From: Subtercola frigoramans
GTDB taxonomy: Bacteria > Actinomycetota > Actinomycetes > Actinomycetales > Microbacteriaceae
DNA: 64,000 nucleotides
Reading direction: 5' to 3'
Assembly (NCBI RefSeq): GCF_016907385.1
Contig: NZ_JAFBBU010000001.1
Coordinates: forward strand, 1,240,001-1,304,000
A program made the position numbers and the translations under genes. The first letter of the stretch is position 1. Each line of letters begins with the position of its first letter. Shown one piece after another: positions 36,109 to 44,147 of the stretch. Under the pieces are notes generated by a model. The model made no database searches and was not told the DNA's origin. It saw nothing but the letters and a program-made list of their open reading frames with translations.

Positions 36109-37890
36109 ATGGCCAATCGACTGGGCGACGCGATCAGCCCGTACCTCCGTTCGCACGCTGAAAACCCTGTTGACTGGTACCCGTGGGGTGAGCCCGCATT
36201 CGCCGAGGCCGCCCGGCGCGACGTGCCGGTGCTCGTGTCGATCGGGTACTCCACGTGCCACTGGTGCCACGTGATGGCACGCGAGAGTTTCAGTGACCCA
36301 CACCTCGCGGACGTGCTGAATCGCGGGTTCGTCGCTGTGAAGGTCGACCGGGAAGAGCATCCGGAGGTCGACGCGGTGTACCTCGCAGCTGCAGGGGCAT
36401 TCACTCAGAACCTCGGCTGGCCGCTGAACGTGTTCGTCACGCCCGACGCGAAGCCGTTCTTCGCCGGCACGTATTCGCCACCGGTCCCGGTGCAGGGCAA
36501 CCCCTCGTTCGGGCAGGTGCTCGGCGCCGTGGCGGATGCCTGGGCCAACCGACGCGAAGAAGTCGAGTCGACCGCACGGCAGCTCACCGAAGCGCTCGCC
36601 GCGGCGGCGAACGGTGAGCACAGCGAGAATACCGAGCATGCCGAGCATGCCGAGAATGCCGAGCACGATGAGGGCCATGAAGACGGCGAGACCGCCTCGG
36701 GCACTGGCGAAGCCCTCCCCACCCCCGCCCAGTTGGCGCAGGTCGTCTTCGAGCTCGACGCCTACGAAGACGCCATTCATGGTGGCTTCGGGGGTGCTCC
36801 GAAGTTCCCGGTTGCACCGGTGCTGAAGTTCCTGCAGGCGATGGATGCCCCGCTCGCCGACCGCGCCCTCAAGGCCATGGCGGCCTCTCCGCTCCGCGAC
36901 CCGGTCGAGGGTGGCTTCTTCCGCTACGCGACGGCCTCCGACTGGAGCGAGCCGCACTACGAGCGCATGCTGTACGACAACGCGCTGCTGCTCGACGCGT
37001 ACACGACGGCTGCGCAGAAGGCCGGGGGCCCGGGCGGCGAAAGCAGGTCGCCTGGGCAGAGGGCTGCCGATGCAGCAGCAGGCATCGCATCGTTCCTGCT
37101 CACGACGATGCAGATCGACGGCGGAGGGTTCGCCTCGGCGCAGGACTCTGAAAGCGTTGTCGCCGGTCAGCAGAGCGAGGGCGGCTACTACGCACTCGAC
37201 GCCGAAGCACGGTCGGGGGAGACTCCGCCGAAGCTCGACCTCAAGGTGCTGACCGGGTGGAACGGACTCGCCATCTCGGCCCTCACGCACGCGGGCGCGG
37301 CTTTGGGCAATCACCAGTGGCTGAGTGCTGCGGCGTTGGCCGCGGACTATGTGCTCGATCACCATCTGCGCGCCGATGGAACCCTCGCGCGGGCTTCGCT
37401 GGGCAGCCAGCTTTCTGCCGCGCCGGCGATCCTCGAGGATTACGGGATGTTCGCCGACGCCCTGCTCCAGCTCGGGTCTGTTCTGGGTAATGAGAGGTAC
37501 CTGCGGGTCGGCCGCGAGCTGGTCGACAGCACGATGAGTGAGGCACCTTCGGCGCGAGCGGGAGAGGGAAAGGGAAAGGCAGTGGGAGCCACGGCTGAGC
37601 GCCGGCTTCCGTTCATCGCGCCCGGTGCCGGCGACCCGGTGCTCGCCGCGCACGGGCTCCTGATCGAGGGTGATGTCTCCGAGGGTGCCTACCCGTCGGG
37701 ACTTTCCGCCGTGTCGAGTGCGGCCTGTGCGCTCTACTTCGCAACAGGTGAGGGTCGTTACATCGAGGCGGTCCGCCAGTCGCTCGCCTCCGTGGCCGAG
37801 GATGCCCTGCAGCGCCCGATCGGATTCGGAGCGGCTCTGGAGATCATGGCGAAGCTCGCGGCGACCGATCGGGCACGCGCGGGTCGCTGA
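36109..37890 (+). CDS. DUF255 thioredoxin-fold / glycan-hydrolase-fold protein (YyaL/SPATA20-like)
   Basis: 593 residues. It opens with [24 protein letters not shown], the family's first motif, then a thioredoxin-like site STCHWCHVM. The rest is an (alpha/alpha)6-type domain related to GlcNAc epimerases. Function is not known for bacterial members; thiol redox linked to carbohydrate handling is only a suggestion. Around residues 168-195 is an [17 protein letters not shown] insert made of 9-bp units, absent from typical members; the protein is somewhat shorter than the ~680 usual. Leaderless promoter predicted. Confidence 0.92.
   Translation: MANRLGDAISPYLRSHAENPVDWYPWGEPAFAEAARRDVPVLVSIGYSTCHWCHVMARESFSDPHLADVLNRGFVAVKVDREEHPEVDAVYLAAAGAFTQNLGWPLNVFVTPDAKPFFAGTYSPPVPVQGNPSFGQVLGAVADAWANRREEVESTARQLTEALAAAANGEHSENTEHAEHAENAEHDEGHEDGETASGTGEALPTPAQLAQVVFELDAYEDAIHGGFGGAPKFPVAPVLKFLQAMDAPLADRALKAMAASPLRDPVEGGFFRYATASDWSEPHYERMLYDNALLLDAYTTAAQKAGGPGGESRSPGQRAADAAAGIASFLLTTMQIDGGGFASAQDSESVVAGQQSEGGYYALDAEARSGETPPKLDLKVLTGWNGLAISALTHAGAALGNHQWLSAAALAADYVLDHHLRADGTLARASLGSQLSAAPAILEDYGMFADALLQLGSVLGNERYLRVGRELVDSTMSEAPSARAGEGKGKAVGATAERRLPFIAPGAGDPVLAAHGLLIEGDVSEGAYPSGLSAVSSAACALYFATGEGRYIEAVRQSLASVAEDALQRPIGFGAALEIMAKLAATDRARAGR
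36613..36681 (+). repeat. 9-bp degenerate tandem array in the DUF255 gene
   Basis: Units of the gccgagcat/gccgagaat type repeat in frame and give the His/Glu-rich insert. Confidence 0.65.
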
Positions 37891-37976
37891 GCGAGCGCGA
37901 CCAACCTGACGGACGCGAGGATCCGCTCGAAAGCGTAGTGCTGATCGAACACCACATGCCCGGCGAGCGGAGGACT

Positions 37977-38924
37977 CTAGACGAGCACCGCCTTGGGGTC
38001 GTCGGCCCACTCGTTCAGTGATCCGTCGTAGAGGGCGACACTCGTCTCGCCGATGACGGCGAGTGCGAGCGCGTCGAGCGCTGCGGCAATTCCTCCTGCG
38101 CAATAGACGACGATCGACTGCATCGGAGTGCTTCGCCCTGCCAGCACCGGAGCGAAGACCGCACGGAGTGCATCAGGCTTCAGAAGAGTGTTGGTCTCGC
38201 TGTTGATGACCTGCGCGGACGGCAGGCTCGAGCTGCCCGGGATGTGCCCGAGCCGAGAGCAGTTGCCGGTGTGACCCTCGAATTCACGGGGTGACACGGC
38301 GCAGATCAGTAGGGCATCCGTCTGCCGACTGACAATGGATTCGACGAGGGTCTTGTCGACCCAGAACCCGGGCAGCTCCCTCGCCCTGAACTCTGCCGGC
38401 GCAGGCTCGGTCAGAACAGGTGGTGCCGGCACAGGTTCTGCGAAGCCGGTCGCGGTGGGGCGGTCTTCGGCCGTCCACTTGGTGAAGCCGCCGTCGAGCA
38501 CGGAGATGTTGTCGAAGCCGAACGAGCGGAACAGCCACCAGACTCGGGCTGCCCACTGCCCACGCCCGCTGTCGTAGACGACAACCCGTGAAGACGCCCG
38601 CACGCCGACTGTCGCCGCAGCGGTTTCGAACTGGGCAGCAGTGGGCTTTGTGAACGCGAAAGGAGCGCCGGGGTCGGAGAAGTCATCGATCAGGTCGGCG
38701 AACTCCGCTGAGGGAATGTGGCCCGCATCCAGGAAGTCGCCTCGGCCGCTGAGCCACAGGGGCAACCCACCGGGCCCCTGTGCCGAGAGAACGCTGGCGT
38801 CGAGCACGACCAGCGATTCGCCACCCAGGTGATCGCAGAGCCACTGCGTCGACACAGTCGGGGTCGCCACGATGGGGGAGCCACTGCCCGGGAGGGTCTG
38901 TGTCGGTGCGGCTGGGAAGGTCAC
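37977..38924 (-). CDS. Sulfurtransferase with two rhodanese domains (thiosulfate/3-mercaptopyruvate type)
   Basis: 315 residues. Two rhodanese domains: the N-terminal one non-catalytic (VVYDSGRGQWAARVWWLFR), the C-terminal one with the active-site cysteine in VVYCAGGIAAA. The loop CAGGIA differs from the CGSGVTA of mercaptopyruvate enzymes, so the donor is uncertain. GTG start, seven bases after TAGCGT. The sulfur-assimilation genes for the CoA-binding protein and metY lie upstream on the same strand, 208 bases away, probably as a separate unit. Confidence 0.92.
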   Translation of the reverse strand: MTFPAAPTQTLPGSGSPIVATPTVSTQWLCDHLGGESLVVLDASVLSAQGPGGLPLWLSGRGDFLDAGHIPSAEFADLIDDFSDPGAPFAFTKPTAAQFETAAATVGVRASSRVVVYDSGRGQWAARVWWLFRSFGFDNISVLDGGFTKWTAEDRPTATGFAEPVPAPPVLTEPAPAEFRARELPGFWVDKTLVESIVSRQTDALLICAVSPREFEGHTGNCSRLGHIPGSSSLPSAQVINSETNTLLKPDALRAVFAPVLAGRSTPMQSIVVYCAGGIAAALDALALAVIGETSVALYDGSLNEWADDPKAVLV

Positions 38925-38931
38925 GTCTTCA

Positions 38932-38937
38932 ACGCTA
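38932..38937 (-). promoter_or_regulatory. -10 hexamer TAGCGT of the sulfurtransferase gene
   Basis: TAGCGT on the minus strand, seven bases before the GTG start; predicts a leaderless transcript. Confidence 0.5.
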
Positions 38938-39025
38938 GCTGCCCATGGGCTCGGGTGGCTGTGCGTTGCAACAGAAAGTCACAAGTCCGTAACGACCTGT
39001 TCACAGTGGCGCGCTCGCGCGCTTC

Positions 39026-39056
39026 GAGCACCACGTGAGCGGAATATCACACGCTG
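39026..39056. repeat. Dispersed intergenic repeat, copy A
   Basis: gagcacc then gtgagcggaatatcacacgctg (last 22 bases at 39035-39056). It matches copy B at 50571-50604 in 20 of 22 bases in the main block, with gagcacc also shared upstream. It lies in the 208-base gap between the sulfurtransferase and CoA-binding genes; no gene is seen there. Confidence 0.6.
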
Positions 39057-39132
39057 TCCGGAAGGCGCTACCTCGGCGCGTCGGAAGAGTGCCTCACAGC
39101 TTCACAGAGCCATCAGCCGCGTCCGGGTGCTG

Positions 39133-39774
39133 TCAGCGCAGGCTCTTACGGGCCGTGATCTGGCCGGTGTCGAAGCCGAGCAGGTGCAGGCCGCCGTTGA
39201 ACCGGGCGTGTTCGACCTTGATGCAGCGGTCCATCACGACGGTCAGGCCTTTGCTCTCACCGTAGAGGGCGGCATCCTGGTTCCAGATGCCGAGCTGGAT
39301 CCAGATGGTCTTCGCGCCGCTGGTAAGCACGTCGTCGATGACCGAGGGAATGTCGCTCGCCTTGCGGAAGACGTCGACGATGTCGGGAACCTCTGGCAGA
39401 GAGGCGAGGTCGGGGTAGGCCTTCTGCCCCAGGATCTCGCTGGCGTTCGGGTTGACGAAGTAGACCCGGTAGTCGCTCGACTGCAGAAGGTAGGTGCCCA
39501 CGAAGTAGCTCGAACGGGCAGCGTTCGGTGAGGCGCCGACGATGGCGATCGACTTCGCTCTGCGCAGAATCTGGAGGCGCTCTTTGGCCGTGGGCCCGAC
39601 CCAGGTTCGCTGCGACTTCAGCAGCTTCGCAAGCGGTGAACTCGACGGCACGTCGCAGGTGAGGCCGTTCGCGAACTGGGCAGTGATGGTGCCTGCGTCT
39701 GCGCCGGTGCCCGCGTCGGAGCTGGGGCCCGCGTCAGTGCCGGCAGCAGTTGCGGTGTCGGTGACAGTCATCAC
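39133..39774 (-). CDS. CoA-binding (Rossmann) domain protein
   Basis: 213 residues. KSIAIVGASPNAARSSYFVG begins a CoA-binding domain like that of succinyl-CoA synthetase alpha, and VYFVNPNASEILGQKAYPDL continues it. The first 70 residues are a family-atypical extension; its start is an Ala/Gly/Asp-rich stretch coded by an 18-bp array. The ATG overlaps the stop of metY by four bases (ATGA), the usual actinobacterial pairing of a CoA-binding protein with metY. Role unknown; possibly a sensor of acetyl-CoA or acyl-homoserine supply. Confidence 0.93.
   Translation of the reverse strand: MMTVTDTATAAGTDAGPSSDAGTGADAGTITAQFANGLTCDVPSSSPLAKLLKSQRTWVGPTAKERLQILRRAKSIAIVGASPNAARSSYFVGTYLLQSSDYRVYFVNPNASEILGQKAYPDLASLPEVPDIVDVFRKASDIPSVIDDVLTSGAKTIWIQLGIWNQDAALYGESKGLTVVMDRCIKVEHARFNGGLHLLGFDTGQITARKSLR
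39695..39748 (-). repeat. 18-bp tandem array at the 5' end of the CoA-binding gene (3 units)
   Basis: gcgtctgcgccggtgccc, gcgtcggagctggggccc and gcgtcagtgccggcagca at 39695, 39713 and 39731, in frame, coding the DAGT/DAGP-type N-terminal repeat. Confidence 0.8.
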
Positions 39775-41063
39775 TTGCCTTCCGTTGCTTGGGCCAAAGC
39801 CTGGTCAAGGTCATAAACAATGTCTTCGGGGTCTTCTATTCCGACACTCAGGCGCACGATTCCGGGCAGAACACCCGCCTCGAGCAGTTGTAGCTCCGTG
39901 AGCTGCGCGTGCGTGGTGGAGGCGGGGTGGATCACCAGCGTCTTGGCGTCCCCGATGTTTGCGAGGTGGCTGGCCAGGTCGACCGACTCGATGAAGGTCT
40001 TGCCCGCCGCCCGGCCGCCCTTGACGCCGAAGCTGAAGACTGAGCCGGGGCCCTTGGGCAGATACTTGAGGCCGCGTTCGTAGTGTGGATGCCCGGGCAG
40101 GCCTGCCCAGTTGACGAACTCGACGCGGGGGTCGGCGTCGAGCCACTCAGCGACGATCCGCGCGTTGTCGACGTGCGCCTGCATGCGGAACGGGAGCGTC
40201 TCGACACCCTGGGCGAGCAGGAACGCCGAATGCGGGGCGAGGGACGGCCCGATGTCACGGAGCTGCTCTGCCCGAAGGCGGGTGAGGAAGGCGTACTCAC
40301 CGAAGTTGCCCGACCACTGCAGGCCGCCGTAGCTCGGAACTGGCTCGCCGAACAGAGGGAACTTCTCGCTGTGCCAGTCGAAGCGGCCGCTCTCGACGAC
40401 GACGCCACCGAGCGTCGTACCGTGGCCGCCCAAGAACTTCGTGGCTGAGTGGATGACGATGTCGGCACCCCACTCTATGGGGCGGTTGAGGTAGGGCGTG
40501 GCGATGGTCGAGTCGATGATGAGGGGAATGCCGTGCGCGTGAGCGACGTCGGCGAGGCCTTCGATGTCGGCGACCTCGCCCGAGGGGTTCGCAACGGTCT
40601 CGGCGAAGATCAACTTGGTCTTGTCGGTGATCGCCGCCGCGTAGTCGGCGGGGTCAGAACTCTTCACGAAGGTGGTGTCGACCCCGAAGCGGCGCAGAGT
40701 CACGTCGAGCTGGGTGATGCTGCCGCCGTAGAGGTTGGCCGACGAGACGATGTGGTCGCCGGTGCCGACGAGCGAGGCGAAGGTGATGTACTGCGCCGCG
40801 AGGCCGCTGGCAGTGGCCACTGCACCGAGGCCGCCCTCGAGGCTGGCTACCCGCTCCTCGAACGAGGCCACCGTGGGGTTCGCGAGCCGGCTGTAGATGT
40901 TGCCGTACTTCTGCAGCGCGAACCGGGCCGCGGCGTCTTCGGTGTCGTCGAACACAAAGGCCGAGGTCTGGTAGATGGGCAGGGCCCGCGCACCCGTCAC
41001 CGCGTCAGGAATGTTGCCTGCGTGGATTGCCCGAGTTCTGAAGCCGTATTCGCGATCTGCCAT
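39771..41063 (-). CDS. metY: O-acetylhomoserine aminocarboxypropyltransferase (sulfhydrylase)
   Basis: 430 residues, full length. A PLP-dependent Cys/Met-metabolism enzyme that makes homocysteine from O-acetylhomoserine and sulfide. The PLP lysine is in HSATKFLGGHG; YSRLANPTVASFEER and the ETVANPSG segment are typical of MetY. It is followed by the coupled CoA-binding gene. TACCGT lies six bases before the ATG, so the message should be leaderless and cannot carry a 5' SAM riboswitch. The start and promoter are part of a 30-bp duplication. Confidence 0.96.
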   Translation of the reverse strand: MADREYGFRTRAIHAGNIPDAVTGARALPIYQTSAFVFDDTEDAAARFALQKYGNIYSRLANPTVASFEERVASLEGGLGAVATASGLAAQYITFASLVGTGDHIVSSANLYGGSITQLDVTLRRFGVDTTFVKSSDPADYAAAITDKTKLIFAETVANPSGEVADIEGLADVAHAHGIPLIIDSTIATPYLNRPIEWGADIVIHSATKFLGGHGTTLGGVVVESGRFDWHSEKFPLFGEPVPSYGGLQWSGNFGEYAFLTRLRAEQLRDIGPSLAPHSAFLLAQGVETLPFRMQAHVDNARIVAEWLDADPRVEFVNWAGLPGHPHYERGLKYLPKGPGSVFSFGVKGGRAAGKTFIESVDLASHLANIGDAKTLVIHPASTTHAQLTELQLLEAGVLPGIVRLSVGIEDPEDIVYDLDQALAQATEGK

Positions 41064-41089
41064 GGCTCAACGGTAGTAGAGGCATGGCG
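41060..41089 (-). repeat. 30-bp direct repeat, copy 1 (metY start and promoter)
   Basis: ccatggctcaacggtagtag... to 41089. It contains the metY ATG (41061-41063) and its -10 TACCGT (41070-41075, minus strand). An identical 30-base copy is at 41172-41201. Confidence 0.9.
41070..41075 (-). promoter_or_regulatory. -10 hexamer TACCGT of metY
   Basis: On the minus strand, six bases before the metY ATG; predicts a leaderless transcript. Confidence 0.55.
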
Positions 41090-41154
41090 AACATCTGTGG
41101 CGCAAGGAATTCTGACGTAACACTTCGCAGCGACAGCCGAGCGCGTGCGTGGCG

Positions 41155-41175
41155 TCAGACACGCTGCAAGACCAT
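41155..41175 (-). other. Possible leaderless mini-ORF (MVLQRV) from the duplicated metY start
   Basis: In the second copy of the repeat the ATG (41173-41175) with its -10 opens a six-codon frame ending TGA at 41155-41157. It lies about 90 bases upstream of metY on the same strand. Whether it is transcribed is unknown; it could be a relic of the duplication. Confidence 0.3.
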
Positions 41176-41201
41176 GGCTCAACGGTAGTAGAGGCATGGC
41201 G
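41172..41201 (-). repeat. 30-bp direct repeat, copy 2 (duplicated metY start/promoter)
   Basis: Identical for 30 bases to 41060-41089, 112 bases away, and lying upstream of metY. It carries a second -10 hexamer and a second ATG. Confidence 0.9.
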
Positions 41202-41299
41202 GGATTCGAGCGGCTCCAGACTTGAACGGTAACAAATCTCTGCTGTGGCGCGCCTGAGCCGTAGGAGTCAAGTCCCTGCCTCTGCACAGCCACGGCGAT

Positions 41300-41305
41300 T
41301 ACACT
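41300..41305 (+). promoter_or_regulatory. -10 hexamer TACACT of the acyl-CoA synthetase gene
   Basis: TACACT, 12 bases before an ATG at 41318 and 36 before the chosen start at 41342, which leaves room for the AAGGAAG ribosome site. Confidence 0.4.
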
Positions 41306-41341
41306 GATCGAAAGTCAATGACGACCGAAGGAAGCCCTCAG

Positions 41342-42913
41342 ATGAGCGCAGGTTTTGCCACCGTTTCCGTTGCCTCGATCCTTGTCGAGACGGCACGCAG
41401 AATGCCCACGAACGTCGCTTTGGTCGTCGGGCCGACCGAGACCACCTATGCCGAGCTCTGGCAACAGACCCGCCAATACGCCGGCGCCCTCCGCGACCGC
41501 GGGGTCGGGCCGGGCACACCCGTCGCCATGCTCATACCGAACGTGGCCGACTTCCCTCGTGTCTACTACGCCGTGCTCGCCCTCGGCGGTGTCGTGGTGC
41601 CGATCCACGCGCTCCTGAAGGCGAAGGAGATCGAGTACGTCTTGCGCGACAGCGGAGCCCAGCTGCTCGTCTGTGCTGCTCCTCTGCTGGGTGAGGGCGC
41701 GAAGGGAGCGACACTCGCAGGCGTGCCCGTCATCTCCGTGCTGCTGCCGGAGGCCAGCCCCGAGTTGCCTGCGCGCCTCGAAGACGAAGCTCGGGCATCC
41801 GTGCCGATCGAGACCTACGTGCAGCGTGACCCGTTCGACACGGCCACGATCCTGTACACCAGCGGCACCACTGGCACGCCGAAGGGGGCGGAAGGTTCAC
41901 ACCTGGCTCTCGTCGAGCAGGTGAACGTCTCGCTGCTGACCACCTTCGACATGCGGGCAGACGACCGCGTTCTCGGGGCACTTCCCCTGTTCCACACCTT
42001 CGGCCAGACCTGCACCATGAACACCGTCTTCCGGGCAGGGGCGACGCTCGTCATGGTGCCGAAGTTCACAGGCGACACTGCGCTCCAGGTGATGAACGAG
42101 CAGAAGTGCACGATCTTCATGGGTGTGCCGACGATGTACATCGCCCTACTCGACGCCGCCTCCCGCAGCACCGACCGGCCACCGCTGCGCTACGGCATCT
42201 CGGGGGGCGCCGCCATCCCGGTCGCCGTCATCGACCGGTTCCGTGAGCAGTTCGGCACCGAGATCCACGAGGGCTACGGGCTCACCGAGACGTCTCCGGT
42301 CGCGACCTTCAACATGGTCGGGGTGCCTCCGCGACCCGGAACGATCGGCACGCCGATCTGGGGTGTCGACGTCGAGATCGCCGACGCCGAGGTCGACGAC
42401 CGGATCGTGCTGCTGCCCGCCGGCGAGCTCGGTGAGCTGGTTATCCGTGGCCACAACCTCATGAACGGCTACCACAACCGGCCCGAAGACACGGCGAAGG
42501 TGATGGTCGACGGCTGGTTCCGCACCGGCGACCTCGGGCGCAAAGACGATGACGGGTACCTCACGATCGTCGACCGCACCAAAGACATGATCCTGCGAAA
42601 CGGCTACAACGTCTACCCGCGTGAGGTCGAAGAAGTTCTGGCCAGGCACCCCGAGATCCAGATGGTCGCTGTCTACGGCGTTCCGCACGAGACCCACGGC
42701 CAGGAGATCGTGGCATCGGTGGTGCTGGTGGCGGATGCCCGGGCCACCGTCGACGAACTGCTCGAGTTCGTGCGCGACGACGTTGCGGCCTACAAGTACC
42801 CGCGTCATCTCGAGATCGTCGAGGTCTTGCCGCTCGGGCCCTCGGGCAAGGTCCTGAAGCGCGAACTCGTGGCGGCCTGGGTCGCCCGCGAGGAGTCGAG
42901 CGTCTCGCATTGA
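41342..42913 (+). CDS. Long-chain fatty acid-CoA ligase (AMP-binding)
   Basis: 523 residues, adenylate-forming family. P-loop LYTSGTTGTPKGAEGSH, then GYGLTETSPV and the hinge DGWFRTGDLGRKDDDGYLT; the C-terminal catalytic lysine is in GPSGKVLKREL. It activates a carboxylic acid, probably a fatty acid, to its CoA ester. The ATG at 41342 is preferred to 41318 because AAGGAAG precedes it by eight bases. It is followed by a large palindrome that separates it from the convergent YeiH-type gene. Confidence 0.93.
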   Translation: MSAGFATVSVASILVETARRMPTNVALVVGPTETTYAELWQQTRQYAGALRDRGVGPGTPVAMLIPNVADFPRVYYAVLALGGVVVPIHALLKAKEIEYVLRDSGAQLLVCAAPLLGEGAKGATLAGVPVISVLLPEASPELPARLEDEARASVPIETYVQRDPFDTATILYTSGTTGTPKGAEGSHLALVEQVNVSLLTTFDMRADDRVLGALPLFHTFGQTCTMNTVFRAGATLVMVPKFTGDTALQVMNEQKCTIFMGVPTMYIALLDAASRSTDRPPLRYGISGGAAIPVAVIDRFREQFGTEIHEGYGLTETSPVATFNMVGVPPRPGTIGTPIWGVDVEIADAEVDDRIVLLPAGELGELVIRGHNLMNGYHNRPEDTAKVMVDGWFRTGDLGRKDDDGYLTIVDRTKDMILRNGYNVYPREVEEVLARHPEIQMVAVYGVPHETHGQEIVASVVLVADARATVDELLEFVRDDVAAYKYPRHLEIVEVLPLGPSGKVLKRELVAAWVAREESSVSH

Positions 42914-42920
42914 CGCCGGC

Positions 42921-43043
42921 GGGTTTCGATACGCACTGCGTGCTACTCAGCCAGCGAGTGCCTCCCGGTCGCTGCTTGAGTAGCGCACCGGCGGTGGAGT
43001 TGCGGAGGTGTCGCTGGCTGAGTAGCGCAGCGTATCGAAACCC
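42921..43043. repeat. Large intergenic inverted repeat (gtttcgatacgc... type)
   Basis: The left arm (42921-42957, gggtttcgatacgc...gctactcagccagcga) pairs with the right arm (43011-43043, tcgctggctgagtagcgc...gtatcgaaaccc) around a centre that holds another gagtagcgc. Similar palindromes are widespread between genes of Microbacteriaceae, from my general knowledge. It lies between convergent genes and may act as a bidirectional terminator or be a miniature mobile element. Confidence 0.8.
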
Positions 43044-43073
43044 CCACGCCTCACGTCACACAAGCAAGTGAAT

Positions 43074-44147
43074 TCAGCGCAGCAGGTACACTGCCGCCAG
43101 TGAAAGGCCCGCGATGAACGCCCACGAGGCCAGGCCGACGATCAGCGCACGCCATCCGGTGCGGGCGAGGGCGGCGAAACGGATGTTCGACCCCAGTGCG
43201 AACAACGCCATCGCCAGCAGGGTGGTCTGAAGGGAGTCGGCCGCCGATAGCACCGCGTCGGGCAGGGGCACGAAGGTGCGGATCAGCACGGCCAACAGGA
43301 ACCCTGCGATGAAGAGCGGCACGATGGGAGGGCGTCTAGCTCGGACGACGGGTACAGCATCGGCGTCGAGAGCGAGTGCGCGCCTGTCGGCCCTCCTGTC
43401 TCGGCCACGCTCGACCAGCCCGACGATGGCGACCATCGGCGCGAGGGTGAGCACGCGGGTGAGCTTCACGACCACGGCCGCCGCGAGAGCCGCCGGCCCT
43501 GCGATCTGGGCGGTCGCGACGACCTGGCCGACGTCGTGCACGCTCAGGCCGACCCAGAGCCCGAAGTCTTCGGGGCTCATCCCGAGCGGAATGCGCAGGA
43601 CGGGCAGTATGAAGATCGCCAGCGTGCCGCAGAGCGTCACCAGGGCGACGGGGGTGGCCTGGTCTTCGTCTTTACTGCGCGTCACGGCACTCATCGCGCC
43701 GATGGCGGAGGCTCCGCAGATGGAGAACCCGGCGGCAATCAGAATGGGCTGCGTACCAGGCAGGCGAAGCAGCTTTCCGAGACCCAGGGTCGCGGCGAAC
43801 GTGATGCCGACGATCAGCACGATCACCACGATGGTCGGCCAGCCGAGCCCCGCGATGTCGACGAGCGACAGCTTCAGGCCGAGCAGCACGATTCCGAGGC
43901 GCAGCAGACGGCGGGCCGAGAGGGCAATTCCCGGCTTCAGCGTGGTGTCGAGCATCCGCTGGCTTGCCGGGATCTGGCCGACGACCATGCCTAGACCCAC
44001 CGCAGCGGTCAGCAGCGGTACGGCCGGAAAAAGACTGTGCAACCCGAATGCTGCCGCTGCCGCGACCCCGGCGACCAGTATGCCAGCCAGCCAGCGGGGC
44101 GACCTGCTCTGCGGCCCAGCCACCGGCACGGGGCCTGCTACCGCCAC
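43074..44147 (-). CDS. YeiH-family putative sulfate exporter (membrane)
   Basis: About 357 residues with 10-11 membrane helices. VGLGMVVGQIPASQRMLDTTLKPGI, LKLSLVDIAGLG and FSICGASAIGAMSAVTRSKDEDQ are the family's core motifs (Cys/Ser in the broken helix). Annotated as a sulfate exporter in the family; transport is not proven. The open frame continues to a start at 44204 inside the O-mannosyltransferase gene; I prefer the GTG at 44145-44147, which overlaps that gene's stop and gives the usual family length. Confidence 0.85.
   Translation of the reverse strand: MAVAGPVPVAGPQSRSPRWLAGILVAGVAAAAAFGLHSLFPAVPLLTAAVGLGMVVGQIPASQRMLDTTLKPGIALSARRLLRLGIVLLGLKLSLVDIAGLGWPTIVVIVLIVGITFAATLGLGKLLRLPGTQPILIAAGFSICGASAIGAMSAVTRSKDEDQATPVALVTLCGTLAIFILPVLRIPLGMSPEDFGLWVGLSVHDVGQVVATAQIAGPAALAAAVVVKLTRVLTLAPMVAIVGLVERGRDRRADRRALALDADAVPVVRARRPPIVPLFIAGFLLAVLIRTFVPLPDAVLSAADSLQTTLLAMALFALGSNIRFAALARTGWRALIVGLASWAFIAGLSLAAVYLLR

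Noticed and set aside
35539-38103. 854-codon minus-strand open frame over hrpA and the DUF255 gene
   Set aside because: It crosses two clear genes, has no recognisable domain and reflects GC-rich antisense openness.
41064-41341. SAM or other methionine riboswitch upstream of metY
   Set aside because: The predicted transcript starts at the ATG, and I see no SAM aptamer core in the gap.
19600-43043. Insertion sequence or prophage linked to the repeats
   Set aside because: No transposase, integrase or phage structural gene in the window, and gene order and codon use are uniform.
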